64,000 bases of DNA. It comes from Citrobacter freundii. Its GTDB lineage: Bacteria > Pseudomonadota > Gammaproteobacteria > Enterobacterales > Enterobacteriaceae. The notes under the pieces are model-generated. The model was given only the letters and a program-made list of their open reading frames with translations. It was not told the DNA's origin and made no database searches. The stretch is taken from positions 3,844,001-3,908,000 of the forward strand of contig NZ_CP099222.1 in assembly GCF_029717145.1 (NCBI RefSeq), given 5' to 3'. Position 1 is the first letter of the stretch. Each line of letters begins with the position of its first letter. Below are positions 1 to 11,595 of the stretch, one piece after another. Made by a program: the position numbers and the translations under genes.

Positions 1-303
1 GCCTTTGGCTTACTGATGGCACTGGTGGTCTCTGCGCTGGTGATCAACTGGGCGATGATCAGCCTTGCACACATCAAGTTCCGCAAAGCGAAACAACAGC
101 AGGGCGTCGCCAGTCGTTTTCCGGCGCTATTCTATCCGCTGGGTAACTGGGTTTGCCTGATTTTCATGGCGGCAGTGCTGGTGATTATGCTGATGACGCC
201 GGGCATGGCAATCTCCGTTTACCTGATCCCGGTGTGGATTGCTATTCTTGGCGTCGGTTATCTGTGTAAGCAGAAAACAGCCAGAGCGGTTAAAGCACAT
301 TAA
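1..303 (+). CDS. aroP: Aromatic amino acid permease AroP, C-terminal part
   Basis: The frame is open from base 1 and ends at the TAA at 301-303, giving the last 100 residues of an APC-superfamily inner-membrane permease. Two strongly hydrophobic segments separated by a basic loop (HIKFRKAKQQQG) are visible, followed by a short charged tail, which is how AroP ends. AroP imports phenylalanine, tyrosine and tryptophan with protons. The match to the E. coli AroP C-terminus is from memory; PheP is the closest alternative. In E. coli aroP is next to ampE, but here a two-gene sugar cassette lies between them. Confidence 0.9.
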   Translation, partial: AFGLLMALVVSALVINWAMISLAHIKFRKAKQQQGVASRFPALFYPLGNWVCLIFMAAVLVIMLMTPGMAISVYLIPVWIAILGVGYLCKQKTARAVKAH

Positions 304-309
304 TTTCCC

Positions 310-333
310 CCCCCTGCCTGCAAAGGCAGGGGG
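310..333 (+). terminator. Hairpin after aroP
   Basis: A perfect 9-bp G/C-rich stem (CCCCCTGCC / GGCAGGGGG) with a 6-base loop starts six bases after the aroP stop. No long T-run follows (TGTT only), so it is a probable but not textbook rho-independent terminator. Confidence 0.6.
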
Positions 334-361
334 TGTTACCTGCCTCACACTTTCCCACAGA

Positions 362-436
362 CGACTATTTCATCCATATCAGCGGCGCTATCCTGCAACG
401 CAAAAACACGTTCACCAGACAATAATTCTCTCCATA
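362..436 (+). promoter_or_regulatory. Leader of sugar cassette with AraC-like half-sites
   Basis: Two same-orientation TCCATATC words end at 380 and 438 (TCCATA at 373-378 and 431-436). Each lies in a 17-mer that matches about 10-11 positions of the araI1 half-site (TAGC...TCCATA). Right after the first, AGCGG...CCTG at 381-395 resembles araI2, but the offset is 18 bp instead of the 21 bp used at araBAD. This suggests, but does not prove, AraC control of the downstream pentoside genes. Confidence 0.3.
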
Positions 437-458
437 TCTTATTTATGGAGCGCAGTTG

Positions 459-1865
459 ATGGAAACCAGTAAACTGTCGGTGAAAGAAAAAATCGGCTAT
501 GGTATGGGCGATGCCGGATGCAACATCATATTTGGCGCTATCATGCTGTTTGTTAACTATTTTTATACTGACATATTTGGCCTCGCCCCTGCATTGGTCG
601 GCGTTTTATTACTCTCAGTTCGCGTTATTGATGCCGTAACTGACCCTATAATGGGCGCAATGGCCGATCGCACACGCAGTAAATATGGTCGGTTTCGTCC
701 ATGGCTTTTATGGATGGCTTTCCCCTACGCATTATTCAGCGTACTGATGTTTACCACCCCAGAGTGGACGTACAACAGCAAAGTTATCTATGCGTTTGTC
801 ACTTACTTCCTGCTGTCTATCACCTACACGGCGATCAATATTCCCTACTGCTCACTCGGCAGCGTCATCACCAACGACCCGAAAGAGCGTGTCGCCTGCC
901 AATCTTATCGCTTTGTGCTGGTGGGCATTGCCACTCTGCTACTTTCTCTCACTTTGCTGCCGATGGCTGACTGGTTCGGTGGAGAAGACAAAGCGAAGGG
1001 CTATCAGATGGCGATGGCCGTGCTGGCCTTTATTGGCATGTGTATGTTCCTGTTTTGCTTTGCGACAGTACGCGAGCGCGTGCGTCCTGCCGTCCAGACC
1101 AACGACGATTTAAAAGCCGATCTGAAAGATGTCTGGAAGAACGATCAGTGGGTAAAAATCCTGTTGTTAACCCTGTGCAACGTCTGCCCGGGCTTTATTC
1201 GCATGGCTGCCACCATGTACTACGTCACCTGGGTTATGCAACAAAGCACGCACTTTGCCACCTTGTTTATTAGCCTCGGCGTTGTCGGCATGATGATCGG
1301 CAGTATCCTGGCGAAGGTGTTAACCGACCGCTGGTGCAAACTGAAAGTGTTCTTCTGGACCAATATCGTACTGGCGATTTTCTCTGGCGCGTTTTACTTC
1401 TTCGATCCAAAAGCTACCGTGATGATTATGGTGCTCTACTTCCTGCTCAACATCCTGCATCAGATCCCTTCTCCGCTGCACTGGTCGTTGATGGCCGATG
1501 TCGATGACTACGGCGAGTGGAAGACCGGAAAACGCATCACCGGTATCAGCTTCTCCGGCAACCTGTTCTTCCTGAAACTGGGTCTGGCGATTGCCGGGGC
1601 AATGGTCGGATTCCTGCTCTCCTGGTACGGTTACGACGCAGGTGCTAAAGCACAAAGCGAGTCCGCCATTAACGGTATCATGCTGCTGTTCACCCTTATT
1701 CCGGGCGTGGGCTATCTGATTACTGCTGGCGTAGTTCGTCTGCTGAAAGTTGACCGCGAGTTTATGCAGCAAATCCAGTCAGACCTGGAAAAGCGTCGCG
1801 CCAACTACCGTGAATTGAATGAGTATCACGACATTAAATCTCCTGAAAATGCAAGGAAAGCCTGA
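459..1865 (+). CDS. GPH-family pentoside/glycoside:cation symporter
   Basis: This is a 468-residue, 12-helix inner-membrane carrier of the glycoside-pentoside-hexuronide:cation symporter family (MelB, XylP and YagG relatives). The cation-site signature is present: VIDAVTDPIMG places Asp58 and Asp62 four residues apart, as MelB Asp55/Asp59. The conserved loop DVDDYGEWKTG is at about 347-356. I chose the ATG at 459, eight bases after GGAG at 447-450; an in-frame TTG at 456 is less likely. The stop overlaps the next start (TGATG), so the pair is translationally coupled. The partner is a GH43 enzyme, so the substrate is probably an arabinoside or xyloside oligomer, taken up with Na+ or H+. The exact sugar cannot be read from sequence. 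No regulator gene is adjacent. Confidence 0.85.
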   Translation: METSKLSVKEKIGYGMGDAGCNIIFGAIMLFVNYFYTDIFGLAPALVGVLLLSVRVIDAVTDPIMGAMADRTRSKYGRFRPWLLWMAFPYALFSVLMFTTPEWTYNSKVIYAFVTYFLLSITYTAINIPYCSLGSVITNDPKERVACQSYRFVLVGIATLLLSLTLLPMADWFGGEDKAKGYQMAMAVLAFIGMCMFLFCFATVRERVRPAVQTNDDLKADLKDVWKNDQWVKILLLTLCNVCPGFIRMAATMYYVTWVMQQSTHFATLFISLGVVGMMIGSILAKVLTDRWCKLKVFFWTNIVLAIFSGAFYFFDPKATVMIMVLYFLLNILHQIPSPLHWSLMADVDDYGEWKTGKRITGISFSGNLFFLKLGLAIAGAMVGFLLSWYGYDAGAKAQSESAINGIMLLFTLIPGVGYLITAGVVRLLKVDREFMQQIQSDLEKRRANYRELNEYHDIKSPENARKA

Positions 1866-2815
1866 TGAATCAGTGGCCTAACCCCTTTATCGAACAGCGT
1901 GCCGATCCGTTTATTCTCCGTGACGGCAGCCACTATTATTTCATTGCTTCTGTACCGGAATACGATCGTCTGGAGATCCGGCGGGCTGACTCCCTGGAAG
2001 GACTACGCACCGCCGCTGCGGTGGTTGTCTGGCGCAAACCAGACAGCGGCCCGATGAGCGAACTGATCTGGGCACCGGAGATCCATCATATTGCTGGCAA
2101 GTGGTACATCTATTTTGCCGCTACGCACACTCAGGCACTCGACAAGCTGGGAATGTTCCAGCACCGCATGTTCGCCCTCGAGTGTGCTGATGCCGACCCG
2201 CTAACCGGCACCTGGACAGAGAAAGGCCAGATTAAAACGCAGTTTGATACCTTCGCCCTGGACGCCACCACTTTTAACCACCAGGGAAAGCAGTGGTATC
2301 TGTGGGCGCAAAAATCCCCCGATATTGCCGGGAATTCCAATATTTATCTCGCGGAGCTGGAAAATCCGTGGACGATTAAAGGCGAGCCGGTAATGCTCAG
2401 TCATCCAGAGTACGACTGGGAGTGCCGTGGCTTTTGGGTCAACGAAGGCCCTGCCGTGATGGTGCACGGCGACAAACTGTTCATCAGCTATTCCGCCAGC
2501 GCCACCGACGAAAACTACTGCATGGGGTTACTGTGGATTAATCTCAGTGCCGATCCACTGAACCCGGATAACTGGCACAAATCTCCGCGTCCTGTCTTTA
2601 CCACCAGCTACGAGAATCGTCAGTTCGGACCGGGACATAATAGCTTTACGCAAACGCCGGAAGGGGAAGATGTGCTGGTGTACCATGCGAGGAACTACAC
2701 CGAGATTGAGGGCGACCCGCTATACGATCCCAACCGCCATACACGTTTGAAACTCGTACGCTGGGACGAAAACGGCATGCCGGATTTTGGCATCCCGCCT
2801 GCTGATACATTCTAA
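1865..2815 (+). CDS. GH43 glycosidase (arabinofuranosidase/xylosidase type)
   Basis: A 316-residue glycoside hydrolase of family 43 (five-bladed beta-propeller, inverting). The catalytic triad is visible: base Asp14 in RADPFI, pKa-modulating Asp133 in ALDATTF, and acid Glu194 in VNEGPAV. GPGHNSF at 255-261 is another GH43 hallmark. There is no signal peptide, so it should act in the cytoplasm on short oligosaccharides brought in by the coupled GPH symporter. The N-terminal pattern (ADPFI, SVPEYDRLEIRRA, IWAPEIH) reminds me more of exo-arabinofuranosidase-type GH43 than of YagH-type xylosidases, but the subfamily is uncertain. AAGGA at 1854-1858 is the ribosome-binding site. The E. coli counterpart arrangement is yagG-yagH, at another locus. 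Confidence 0.85.
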   Translation: MNQWPNPFIEQRADPFILRDGSHYYFIASVPEYDRLEIRRADSLEGLRTAAAVVVWRKPDSGPMSELIWAPEIHHIAGKWYIYFAATHTQALDKLGMFQHRMFALECADADPLTGTWTEKGQIKTQFDTFALDATTFNHQGKQWYLWAQKSPDIAGNSNIYLAELENPWTIKGEPVMLSHPEYDWECRGFWVNEGPAVMVHGDKLFISYSASATDENYCMGLLWINLSADPLNPDNWHKSPRPVFTTSYENRQFGPGHNSFTQTPEGEDVLVYHARNYTEIEGDPLYDPNRHTRLKLVRWDENGMPDFGIPPADTF

Positions 2816-2818
2816 AAC

Positions 2819-2893
2819 CATTGCCCGGTGGCGCTGCGCTTACCGGGCCTACATATGGTGTAGGCCGGATAAGCGTTAGCGCCATCCGGCATA
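2819..2893. repeat. BIME (two inverted REP units)
   Basis: Two opposed REP units, GCCCGGTGGCGCTGCGCTTA followed by GTAGGCCGGATAAGCG...CGCCATCCGGC, lie between the convergent GH43 and ampE genes. REP clusters are transcribed palindromes that stabilise upstream mRNA and can bind gyrase or IHF. Confidence 0.9.
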
Positions 2894-2896
2894 ACG

Positions 2897-3747
2897 CTAT
2901 ACTAATGTCCCATAAATGGTCAGTAACGCAATAATCACCACCACCACAAACGATGTCTTTTTCGCCAGCGCCACGGCGGCTTTTGGCGTTTCGACTTTAT
3001 CGGTGTGCGGTTCGCGCGCCAACGAGAACTGCGCCAGACGTGTTAACACCTGATACTGCGAAGTATGCAAATCCGCCAGAGAAGCAAACCACGCAGGCAG
3101 CGCCTTCTCACCATGCCCCAACAGCGCATAAACCACACCCGCCAACCGCACGGGGATCCAGTCCAGCACATGCAGGATCGCATCAATTCCCGACTGCAAA
3201 CGCTGATGCGGGGTCTGATAGCGTGCCAGCCAGGACTGCCATGCACGTAAAAAGGCATAACCGACCAGCGTCACCGGTCCCCACGCACCGCCGACAATCA
3301 GCCAGAATAGCGGTGCCAGATAAAAGCGAAAGTTATTCCACAACAGCGCATTTTGCAGCTCGCGCAAATACTCCCGCTCATTGCACTCCGGCGGGACGCC
3401 ATGGATAAGCGTTAACTCGCTGGCCATCGCCTCACGAGCGTGGGCATCATTGCGCGACGCCGCATTCAGGTACGCATGATAATGCAGGCGTATCTTGCCC
3501 GCACCAATGCACAGCACGCCAATTAAGATCCACACCACCAGCAGCGGAACGTTAAACAGCAGTCCGTACAGCGCACGCAGCAGCAGGAATGTCACCCCCA
3601 TCGCTATCATTGTCATGCCAAGGGTTCGGGCCATAGAAAAATGCTTAATCCGGCGAAAAAAGGCTTCCGTTCGGTGATCGAGCTGCCAGTGTTCACCCAG
3701 CTTAAACAAGCGCTCAACGATCAGCACCAGTAATGTTGTAAACAGCG

Positions 3748-3751
<4 letters not shown>
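2897..3751 (-). CDS. ampE: AmpE inner-membrane protein
   Basis: A 284-residue multi-spanning membrane protein, the normal AmpE length. Hydrophobic helices lie at the N-terminus, around residues 45-80, near 145-165 and at the extreme C-terminus. Its start overlaps the ampD stop by four bases (ATGA), so it is the second gene of the ampDE operon. AmpE is described as a signalling-related membrane protein of the beta-lactamase induction locus (related to CobD/CbiB-like proteins); its biochemical role is not established. Confidence 0.95.
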
Positions 3752-5292
<1,541 letters not shown>

Positions 5293-5305
5293 TTGCTCAT
5301 GGTAA

Positions 5306-5377
5306 TGCCCGATGGCGCTTCGCTTATCGGGCCTACAACCCCAGCCGGATAAAGCATTTACGCTGCCATCCGGCAGT
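5306..5377. repeat. BIME (two REP units)
   Basis: GCCCGATGGCGCTTCGCTTATCG... opposed to AGCCGGATAAAGC...TGCCATCCGGC, directly after nadC and upstream of ppdD. Confidence 0.85.
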
Positions 5378-5523
5378 TTCTTCGCATTCCCTCGCAAATA
5401 CGTTGTCTGCTTGTGTAATTTCGTAAAAACCCTCTGAACCTGCCTTCCCGTTCTATTTTTTGCCCCTCGCCTAAGTACCTTCCGGTTTGCCACAGTAGCG
5501 TCAGCTAACTCAAGGAGCGAACT
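5378..5523 (+). promoter_or_regulatory. ppdD upstream region
   Basis: Contains the ppdD promoter region and a strong ribosome-binding site (AAGGAG, 5511-5516). In E. coli ppdD is controlled by CRP and Sxy through a CRP-S site. TTCGCATTCCCTCGCAAA at 5380-5397 has a good right half (TCGCAAA) but a poor left half, so this is only a candidate. Confidence 0.3.
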
Positions 5524-5961
5524 ATGGACAAGCAACGAGGCTTCACGCTTATCGAACTGATGGTGGTCATTGGCATCATTGCCATTCTCAGCGCCATCGG
5601 TATTCCGGCTTATCAGAACTATCTACGTAAGGCGGCACTGACCGACATGCTGCAAACCTTTGTCCCCTATCGTACTGCTGTCGAGCTCTGCGCGCTGGAG
5701 CATGGTGGTACGGATACCTGTGATGCCGGGGCCAATGGTATTCCCTCTCCTGCCACCACGCGCTATGTCTCCGACATGAGCGTCGAAAAAGGCGTCGTCA
5801 GCCTCACCGGGCAGGAAAGCCTCAACGGTCTGAGCGTCACCCTGACGCCCAACTGGGACAATGCCAACGGTATTACCGGCTGGAGCCGTAATTGCAACAT
5901 CCAAAATGACGGTGCTTTGCAGCAGGCCTGTGAAGACGTTTTCCGTTTTGATGCCAACTAA
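5524..5961 (+). CDS. ppdD: Type IV major pilin PpdD (prepilin)
   Basis: A 145-residue class A type IV prepilin. The six-residue leader MDKQRG is cut before Phe, followed by the methylated-Phe helix FTLIELMVVIG with the essential Glu5 of the mature protein. Four cysteines (56, 66, 124, 136 of the precursor) fit the two disulfides known for E. coli PpdD. The family is exported and polymerised into pili. The prepilin peptidase, secretin and inner-membrane hof/pil genes are encoded elsewhere. It is first of the ppdD-hofB-hofC operon, nine bases before hofB. It is one residue shorter than K-12 PpdD, at the C-terminus. Confidence 0.96.
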   Translation: MDKQRGFTLIELMVVIGIIAILSAIGIPAYQNYLRKAALTDMLQTFVPYRTAVELCALEHGGTDTCDAGANGIPSPATTRYVSDMSVEKGVVSLTGQESLNGLSVTLTPNWDNANGITGWSRNCNIQNDGALQQACEDVFRFDAN

Positions 5962-5970
5962 GGAACAACG

Positions 5971-7356
5971 ATGAATACCACGCAACTGACGGCACTATGC
6001 CAACGCTATCAAGGAATATTACTGGATGCAGACAATGACGTGGTTCACATCGCCGTCGTGGATGCGCCTTCCCACGAACTGCTGGATGCACTGCATTTTG
6101 CCACGACCAGACGCATCGACATCGTGTGCTGGACGCGCCAGCAAATGGAAGGTCATGCGCACAAACCGCGGCAAATGCTGCCAGCGGTCATCCCTGAAAG
6201 CAGCGCGACAGCAGCAGAATTACTCACACAGACGCTACAATCCGCGCTGGTAAAACGGGCATCTGATATTCACATTGAGCCCGCACAACATCACTATCGG
6301 ATACGGCTACGCGTAGATGGCGTGCTGCACACGTTACCGGAGGTGTTGACGGAGAGGGGTATTGCGCTCACCGCAAGGTTAAAAGTGCTGGCCAGTCTGG
6401 ACATTGCCGAGCACCGACTACCGCAGGATGGGCAATTTACCGTTGAGATTTCAGGTGCCCCCATCTCATTTCGCATTGCGACACTCCCCTGTCGCTACGG
6501 AGAAAAAGTGGTGTTACGCCTGCTGCATCAGGTTGAGCAGGCGTTGGAAATTAACGCGCTGGGTATGCAGGACGCGCAGATGGTCGCCTTTGCGCAAGCC
6601 TTACAGCAGCCTCAAGGGTTGATTCTGGTCACCGGTCCGACCGGAAGTGGCAAAACGGTCACGCTTTACAGCGCGCTACAAACCCGAAATACCCCGGAGG
6701 TGAATCTGTGTAGTGTAGAAGATCCGGTAGAGATCCCGATTGACGGGGTAACTCAGACGCAAATTCACCCGCGCGCAGGCTTGACGTTTCAGGGTGTATT
6801 ACGTGCACTGCTGCGCCAGGATCCCGACATTATTATGGTGGGTGAAATCCGCGACGGTGAAACAGCAGAGATCGCCCTTAAAGCCGCGCAAACCGGTCAT
6901 CTGGTTCTTTCAACGCTGCATACTAACTCCACCAGTGAAACACTGGTACGCCTGCAGCAAATGGGCGTCGCCCGATGGATGATCGCCTCCGCGCTGACGC
7001 TGGTTATCGCCCAGCGATTAGTCAGAAAACTGTGCCCCCATTGTCGGCAGCGCCTTGATGTCCCGGTCACGCTGCCAGCATCGCTCTGGCCCACGCCGCT
7101 TCCGCGCTGGCAGGCTCCAGGCTGCGAACACTGCTATCAGGGATTTTATGGCCGCACGGCGCTGTTTGAAGTTCTGCCCATCACACCCACAGTACGCCAG
7201 CTCATCGCTAACGGTACCACTGCTGACATAGTGGAATCCGGCGCCCATCAGGCGGGAATGAATTCACTTTTCGAGAACGGATGTCAGGCGGTTGAAAGAG
7301 GGTTAACGACGTTTGAAGAGCTCATCCGTGTACTGGGCATGCCTCATGCCCGTTAA
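5971..7356 (+). CDS. hofB: Type IV pilus assembly ATPase HofB
   Basis: A 461-residue GspE/PilB-family hexameric ATPase that powers pilin polymerisation at the inner membrane. Walker A GPTGSGKT is at 222-229. It is followed by the Asp-box segment EDPVEIP, Walker B region IMVGEIRDGETAE and His-box TGHLVLSTLHTNS. The zinc tetracysteine is also present, with CPHC and, about 30 residues later, CEHC before YGRTALFEV. All catalytic motifs are intact. The stop lies 11 bases inside hofC. Confidence 0.95.
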   Translation: MNTTQLTALCQRYQGILLDADNDVVHIAVVDAPSHELLDALHFATTRRIDIVCWTRQQMEGHAHKPRQMLPAVIPESSATAAELLTQTLQSALVKRASDIHIEPAQHHYRIRLRVDGVLHTLPEVLTERGIALTARLKVLASLDIAEHRLPQDGQFTVEISGAPISFRIATLPCRYGEKVVLRLLHQVEQALEINALGMQDAQMVAFAQALQQPQGLILVTGPTGSGKTVTLYSALQTRNTPEVNLCSVEDPVEIPIDGVTQTQIHPRAGLTFQGVLRALLRQDPDIIMVGEIRDGETAEIALKAAQTGHLVLSTLHTNSTSETLVRLQQMGVARWMIASALTLVIAQRLVRKLCPHCRQRLDVPVTLPASLWPTPLPRWQAPGCEHCYQGFYGRTALFEVLPITPTVRQLIANGTTADIVESGAHQAGMNSLFENGCQAVERGLTTFEELIRVLGMPHAR

Positions 7357-8548
7357 GCAACTCTGGCGATGGCAAGGCATAAACGCTCAGGGTCAGCCCG
7401 CAGAAGGTGCGCTATGGTCGGACGATCGCCCCTCGCTGGTCTATGCGCTGCAACAACTGCACATTACGCCAATTCGTATTAAGAGTATGCGTGTTAAAAC
7501 CTCGCACTGGCGTAGAGAACAAAGCACGGAAGTCATACACCAGTTAGCCACATTACTGAAAGCAGGGTTGACGCTTTGCGACGGATTAACACTGCTTGCC
7601 GACCAGCATCCCAGCAATCAGTGGCAGGCACTACTGCGCTCGCTGGCTTACGACATGGAACAAGGTATGTCACTGTCCGCCTCGCTGTCGCGTTGGCAAC
7701 ACGTTTTTCCGCCACTTTACCAGGCGATGATTCGCACCGGAGAGCTTACCGGCAAACTGGACGTCTGCTGTTTTGAACTGGCCCGCCAGCAGACACAACA
7801 GCAGCAGCTGACCGATAAAGTTAAAAAAGCACTGCGTTACCCAGTCATCATTCTCACCATGGCGGTAATGGTCGTCATCGCGATGCTGCACTTTGTACTA
7901 CCTGAATTTGCCGCCATCTATCGTACGTTCAACACCCCGCTACCGGCGTTAACGCAGGGGATTATGACCCTTGCCCATTACAGCAGTCGATGGGGATGGA
8001 TGATCGGATTACTCGGCCTGGTGCTGGGGGTGACATATAGCCTGATACAGCAAAAACCGTCCTGGCTTATTCTGCGTCAGCGTTTTTTGCTGCGCTGTCC
8101 GGTTATGGGACCGCTGGTCAGGGGCCAAAAACTCACGCAGATCTTCACCGTTCTGGCGTTGACGCAAAACGCGGGAATTCCCTTTCTACAAGGTCTGGAG
8201 AGCGTAGCGGAAACCCTCGCCTGCCCTTTCTGGTCACAACGATTAGCGCAGGTACACCGAGACATCAGTGCCGGAAAACCGGTCTGGCAAGGGCTGAAAA
8301 ATGCTGGAGAATTTAGTCCACTGTGTTTACAGCTGGTGAGAACCGGTGAAGCTTCCGGCTCGCTGGATGCAATGCTGCATAATTTGGCCCGGCATCATAG
8401 CGAAAACACAATGTCTCAGGCCGAGAATCTGGCTGCGCTGCTTGAGCCTGCATTGCTTGTGATTACGGGATTAATTATCGGCACGCTGGTAGTGGCGATG
8501 TATTTACCGATTTTTCATCTGGGAGATGCGATGAGCGGAATGGGGTAA
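7346..8548 (+). CDS. hofC: Type IV pilus inner-membrane platform HofC
   Basis: A 400-residue GspF/PilC-family protein. Two T2SSF repeats are visible, each with a cytoplasmic helical bundle (HQLATLLKAGLTL...IRTGELTGKL and FTVLALTQNAGI...LVRTGEASGSL) followed by transmembrane segments. The final helix ends in MYLPIFHLGDAM. I use the ATG at 7346 (MPVKQLWRW), which gives the family length of 400 and overlaps hofB by 11 bases. PilC proteins form the platform on which the HofB ATPase turns during pilus assembly. Confidence 0.94.
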   Translation: MPVKQLWRWQGINAQGQPAEGALWSDDRPSLVYALQQLHITPIRIKSMRVKTSHWRREQSTEVIHQLATLLKAGLTLCDGLTLLADQHPSNQWQALLRSLAYDMEQGMSLSASLSRWQHVFPPLYQAMIRTGELTGKLDVCCFELARQQTQQQQLTDKVKKALRYPVIILTMAVMVVIAMLHFVLPEFAAIYRTFNTPLPALTQGIMTLAHYSSRWGWMIGLLGLVLGVTYSLIQQKPSWLILRQRFLLRCPVMGPLVRGQKLTQIFTVLALTQNAGIPFLQGLESVAETLACPFWSQRLAQVHRDISAGKPVWQGLKNAGEFSPLCLQLVRTGEASGSLDAMLHNLARHHSENTMSQAENLAALLEPALLVITGLIIGTLVVAMYLPIFHLGDAMSGMG

Positions 8549-8554
8549 ATTCAG

Positions 8555-8636
8555 ATGCCGGATGGCGGCGTAAACGCCTTATCCGGCCTACGAAAATCAT
8601 GAACGTAGGCCTGATAAGCTGAGCGCCATCAGGCAT
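8555..8636. repeat. BIME (two REP units)
   Basis: ATGCCGGATGGCGGCGTAAA...CCTTATCCGGCCTAC and GTAGGCCTGATAAGC...GCGCCATCAGGCAT, between the convergent hofC and guaC genes. Confidence 0.9.
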
Positions 8637-8657
8637 TTTACAGCGTGCTATGTGTTC

Positions 8658-9701
8658 TTACAGGCTATTGAAAATACGGTTTTCTTGTTCCTGCACACGA
8701 ATAAAGGTTGTACGTTTGGTCAACTCTTTCAGACGAGACGCACCGACGTAAGTGCAGGCAGAACGCAGACCGCCGAGGATATCACGGGCGGTATTCTCAA
8801 CCGGACCTCGCAGTGGCAGCTTAACGGTTTTACCTTCAGCTGCACGGTACTGGGCAACACCACCCACGTGACGCGTCATGGCGGACTCAGAGCTCATACC
8901 GTAGAACAGCATAAATTTCTCACCGTTCTCTTCCACCACTTTACCGCCGCTTTCTTCGTGACCGGCCAGCATACCACCCAGCATGACGAAGTCTGCACCG
9001 CCGCCAAACGCTTTTGCCACGTCACCCGGCATCGTGCAACCGCCATCGCTGACAATCATACCGCCCAGACCGTGTGCAGCATCCGCACATTCGATAACCG
9101 CTGACAGCTGCGGATAGCCCACGCCGGTTTTTACTCGTGTGGTACAAACAGAACCAGGACCAATACCGACTTTGACGATATCCGCGCCAGAAAGCACCAG
9201 CTCTTCACACATTTCACCAGTCACCACATTACCGGCACAGATTGTTTTCGTCGGCCATGCTTCGCGTGCTTTCGACACAAACTGAACGAAATGCTCTGAG
9301 TAGCCATTTGCCACATCAATGCAAATGAAGTTCAGCGCAGGATTCAGCGCCAGAATTTGTTTGGTTTTTTCGAAATCGGTGTCAGATGTCCCGGTCGAAA
9401 CCATCACGTGTTTGATGACATCAGCAGATGCATTCGCAACGAAAGCAGACCAGTCTTCTACGGAATAGTGTTTATGTACAGCAGTCAGAATGTCGAAAGA
9501 GGCAAGCGCGGTTGCCATGGCAAACGTTCCGACAGTGTCCATATTTGCGGCGATGATTGGCACGCCGGACCATTTCTGACCTGAATGTTTAAAGGTAAAT
9601 TGACGTTCCAGCTCAACATCGGAACGGCTTTTGAGAGTAGAACGCTTAGGGCGGATAAGAACGTCTTTGAAACCTAACTTCAGATCTTCTTCGATACGCA
9701 T
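8658..9701 (-). CDS. guaC: GMP reductase
   Basis: NADPH-dependent conversion of GMP to IMP and ammonia, a purine salvage enzyme of the IMPDH/GMPR family with a TIM-barrel fold. The catalytic cysteine is Cys186 in GPGSVCTTR. The potassium/nucleotide-binding GNVVTGEM and SDGGC segments are present, and there are no CBS domains, which distinguishes it from GuaB. Its 347 residues equal the E. coli enzyme. It is divergent from coaE. Confidence 0.97.
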   Translation of the reverse strand: MRIEEDLKLGFKDVLIRPKRSTLKSRSDVELERQFTFKHSGQKWSGVPIIAANMDTVGTFAMATALASFDILTAVHKHYSVEDWSAFVANASADVIKHVMVSTGTSDTDFEKTKQILALNPALNFICIDVANGYSEHFVQFVSKAREAWPTKTICAGNVVTGEMCEELVLSGADIVKVGIGPGSVCTTRVKTGVGYPQLSAVIECADAAHGLGGMIVSDGGCTMPGDVAKAFGGGADFVMLGGMLAGHEESGGKVVEENGEKFMLFYGMSSESAMTRHVGGVAQYRAAEGKTVKLPLRGPVENTARDILGGLRSACTYVGASRLKELTKRTTFIRVQEQENRIFNSL

Positions 9702-9889
9702 GTGCGGATTCCTGGGGTTAATGGCGAAAAATCGAAACTCACAACTCCAGTGACGCTATCATACGCACTAATCAATACCGCGCAAGACTGCGAAATTCTC
9801 TTTTTTTACGCTACAATCCCATAAATTTACCTGGCGCAGAGTAGGTCAATCCTGCAGCAGCCTCGCCTTCGCATGCTTAACTTTTAACT

Positions 9890-9904
9890 GTTTGATAATC
9901 AAAC
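9890..9904. promoter_or_regulatory. Perfect 15-bp palindrome upstream of coaE
   Basis: GTTTGAT-A-ATCAAAC, with 7-bp arms around one central base, lies 22 bp before the coaE start in the 225-bp guaC-coaE divergent spacer. The size and symmetry fit a repressor operator, but I do not recognise the protein it would bind. Confidence 0.3.
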
Positions 9905-9926
9905 TTAAACTCCAGGATCCGGATCT

Positions 9927-11290
<1,364 letters not shown>

Positions 11291-11299
11291 GGAGTAAAC

Positions 11300-11494
11300 A
11301 TGTCTGAACAAACCATCGTCAACTGCCCAACCTGTGGTAAACCCGTCGTCTGGGGAGACGCGAGTCCGTTTCGCCCATTTTGCTGTAAACGCTGTCAGTT
11401 AATCGATTTGGGCGAATGGGCCGCAGAAGAGAAGCGTATTCCCAGCTCCGGCGACTTATCAGAAAGCGATGACTGGAGTGAAGAGCAGAAGTAA
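11300..11494 (+). CDS. yacG: DNA gyrase inhibitor YacG (zinc-binding)
   Basis: A 64-residue protein with one treble-clef-like zinc site formed by Cys9, Cys12, Cys28 and Cys32, and a disordered acidic tail. The family binds GyrB and inhibits gyrase supercoiling. AAGGAG at 11289-11294 is the ribosome-binding site. It is third gene of coaE-zapD-yacG. Confidence 0.95.
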   Translation: MSEQTIVNCPTCGKPVVWGDASPFRPFCCKRCQLIDLGEWAAEEKRIPSSGDLSESDDWSEEQK

Positions 11495-11505
11495 TTCTGC
11501 TAAAG

Positions 11506-11584
11506 CGTAGGCCGGATAAGGCAACGCCGCATCCGGCATTTTTATGTCATTCTGCCGGATGACGCTGCGCTTATCAGGCCTACG
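11506..11584. repeat. BIME (two REP units)
   Basis: GCGTAGGCCGGATAAGGC...GCCGCATCCGGCAT and CTGCCGGATGACGCTGCGCTTATCAGGCCTAC, between the convergent yacG and mutT genes. Confidence 0.9.
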
Positions 11585-11595
11585 AATACCGTTCA

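Noticed and set aside
239-472. 77-codon open frame from the aroP end into the symporter start
   Set aside because: Overlaps aroP out of frame and runs through the terminator hairpin.
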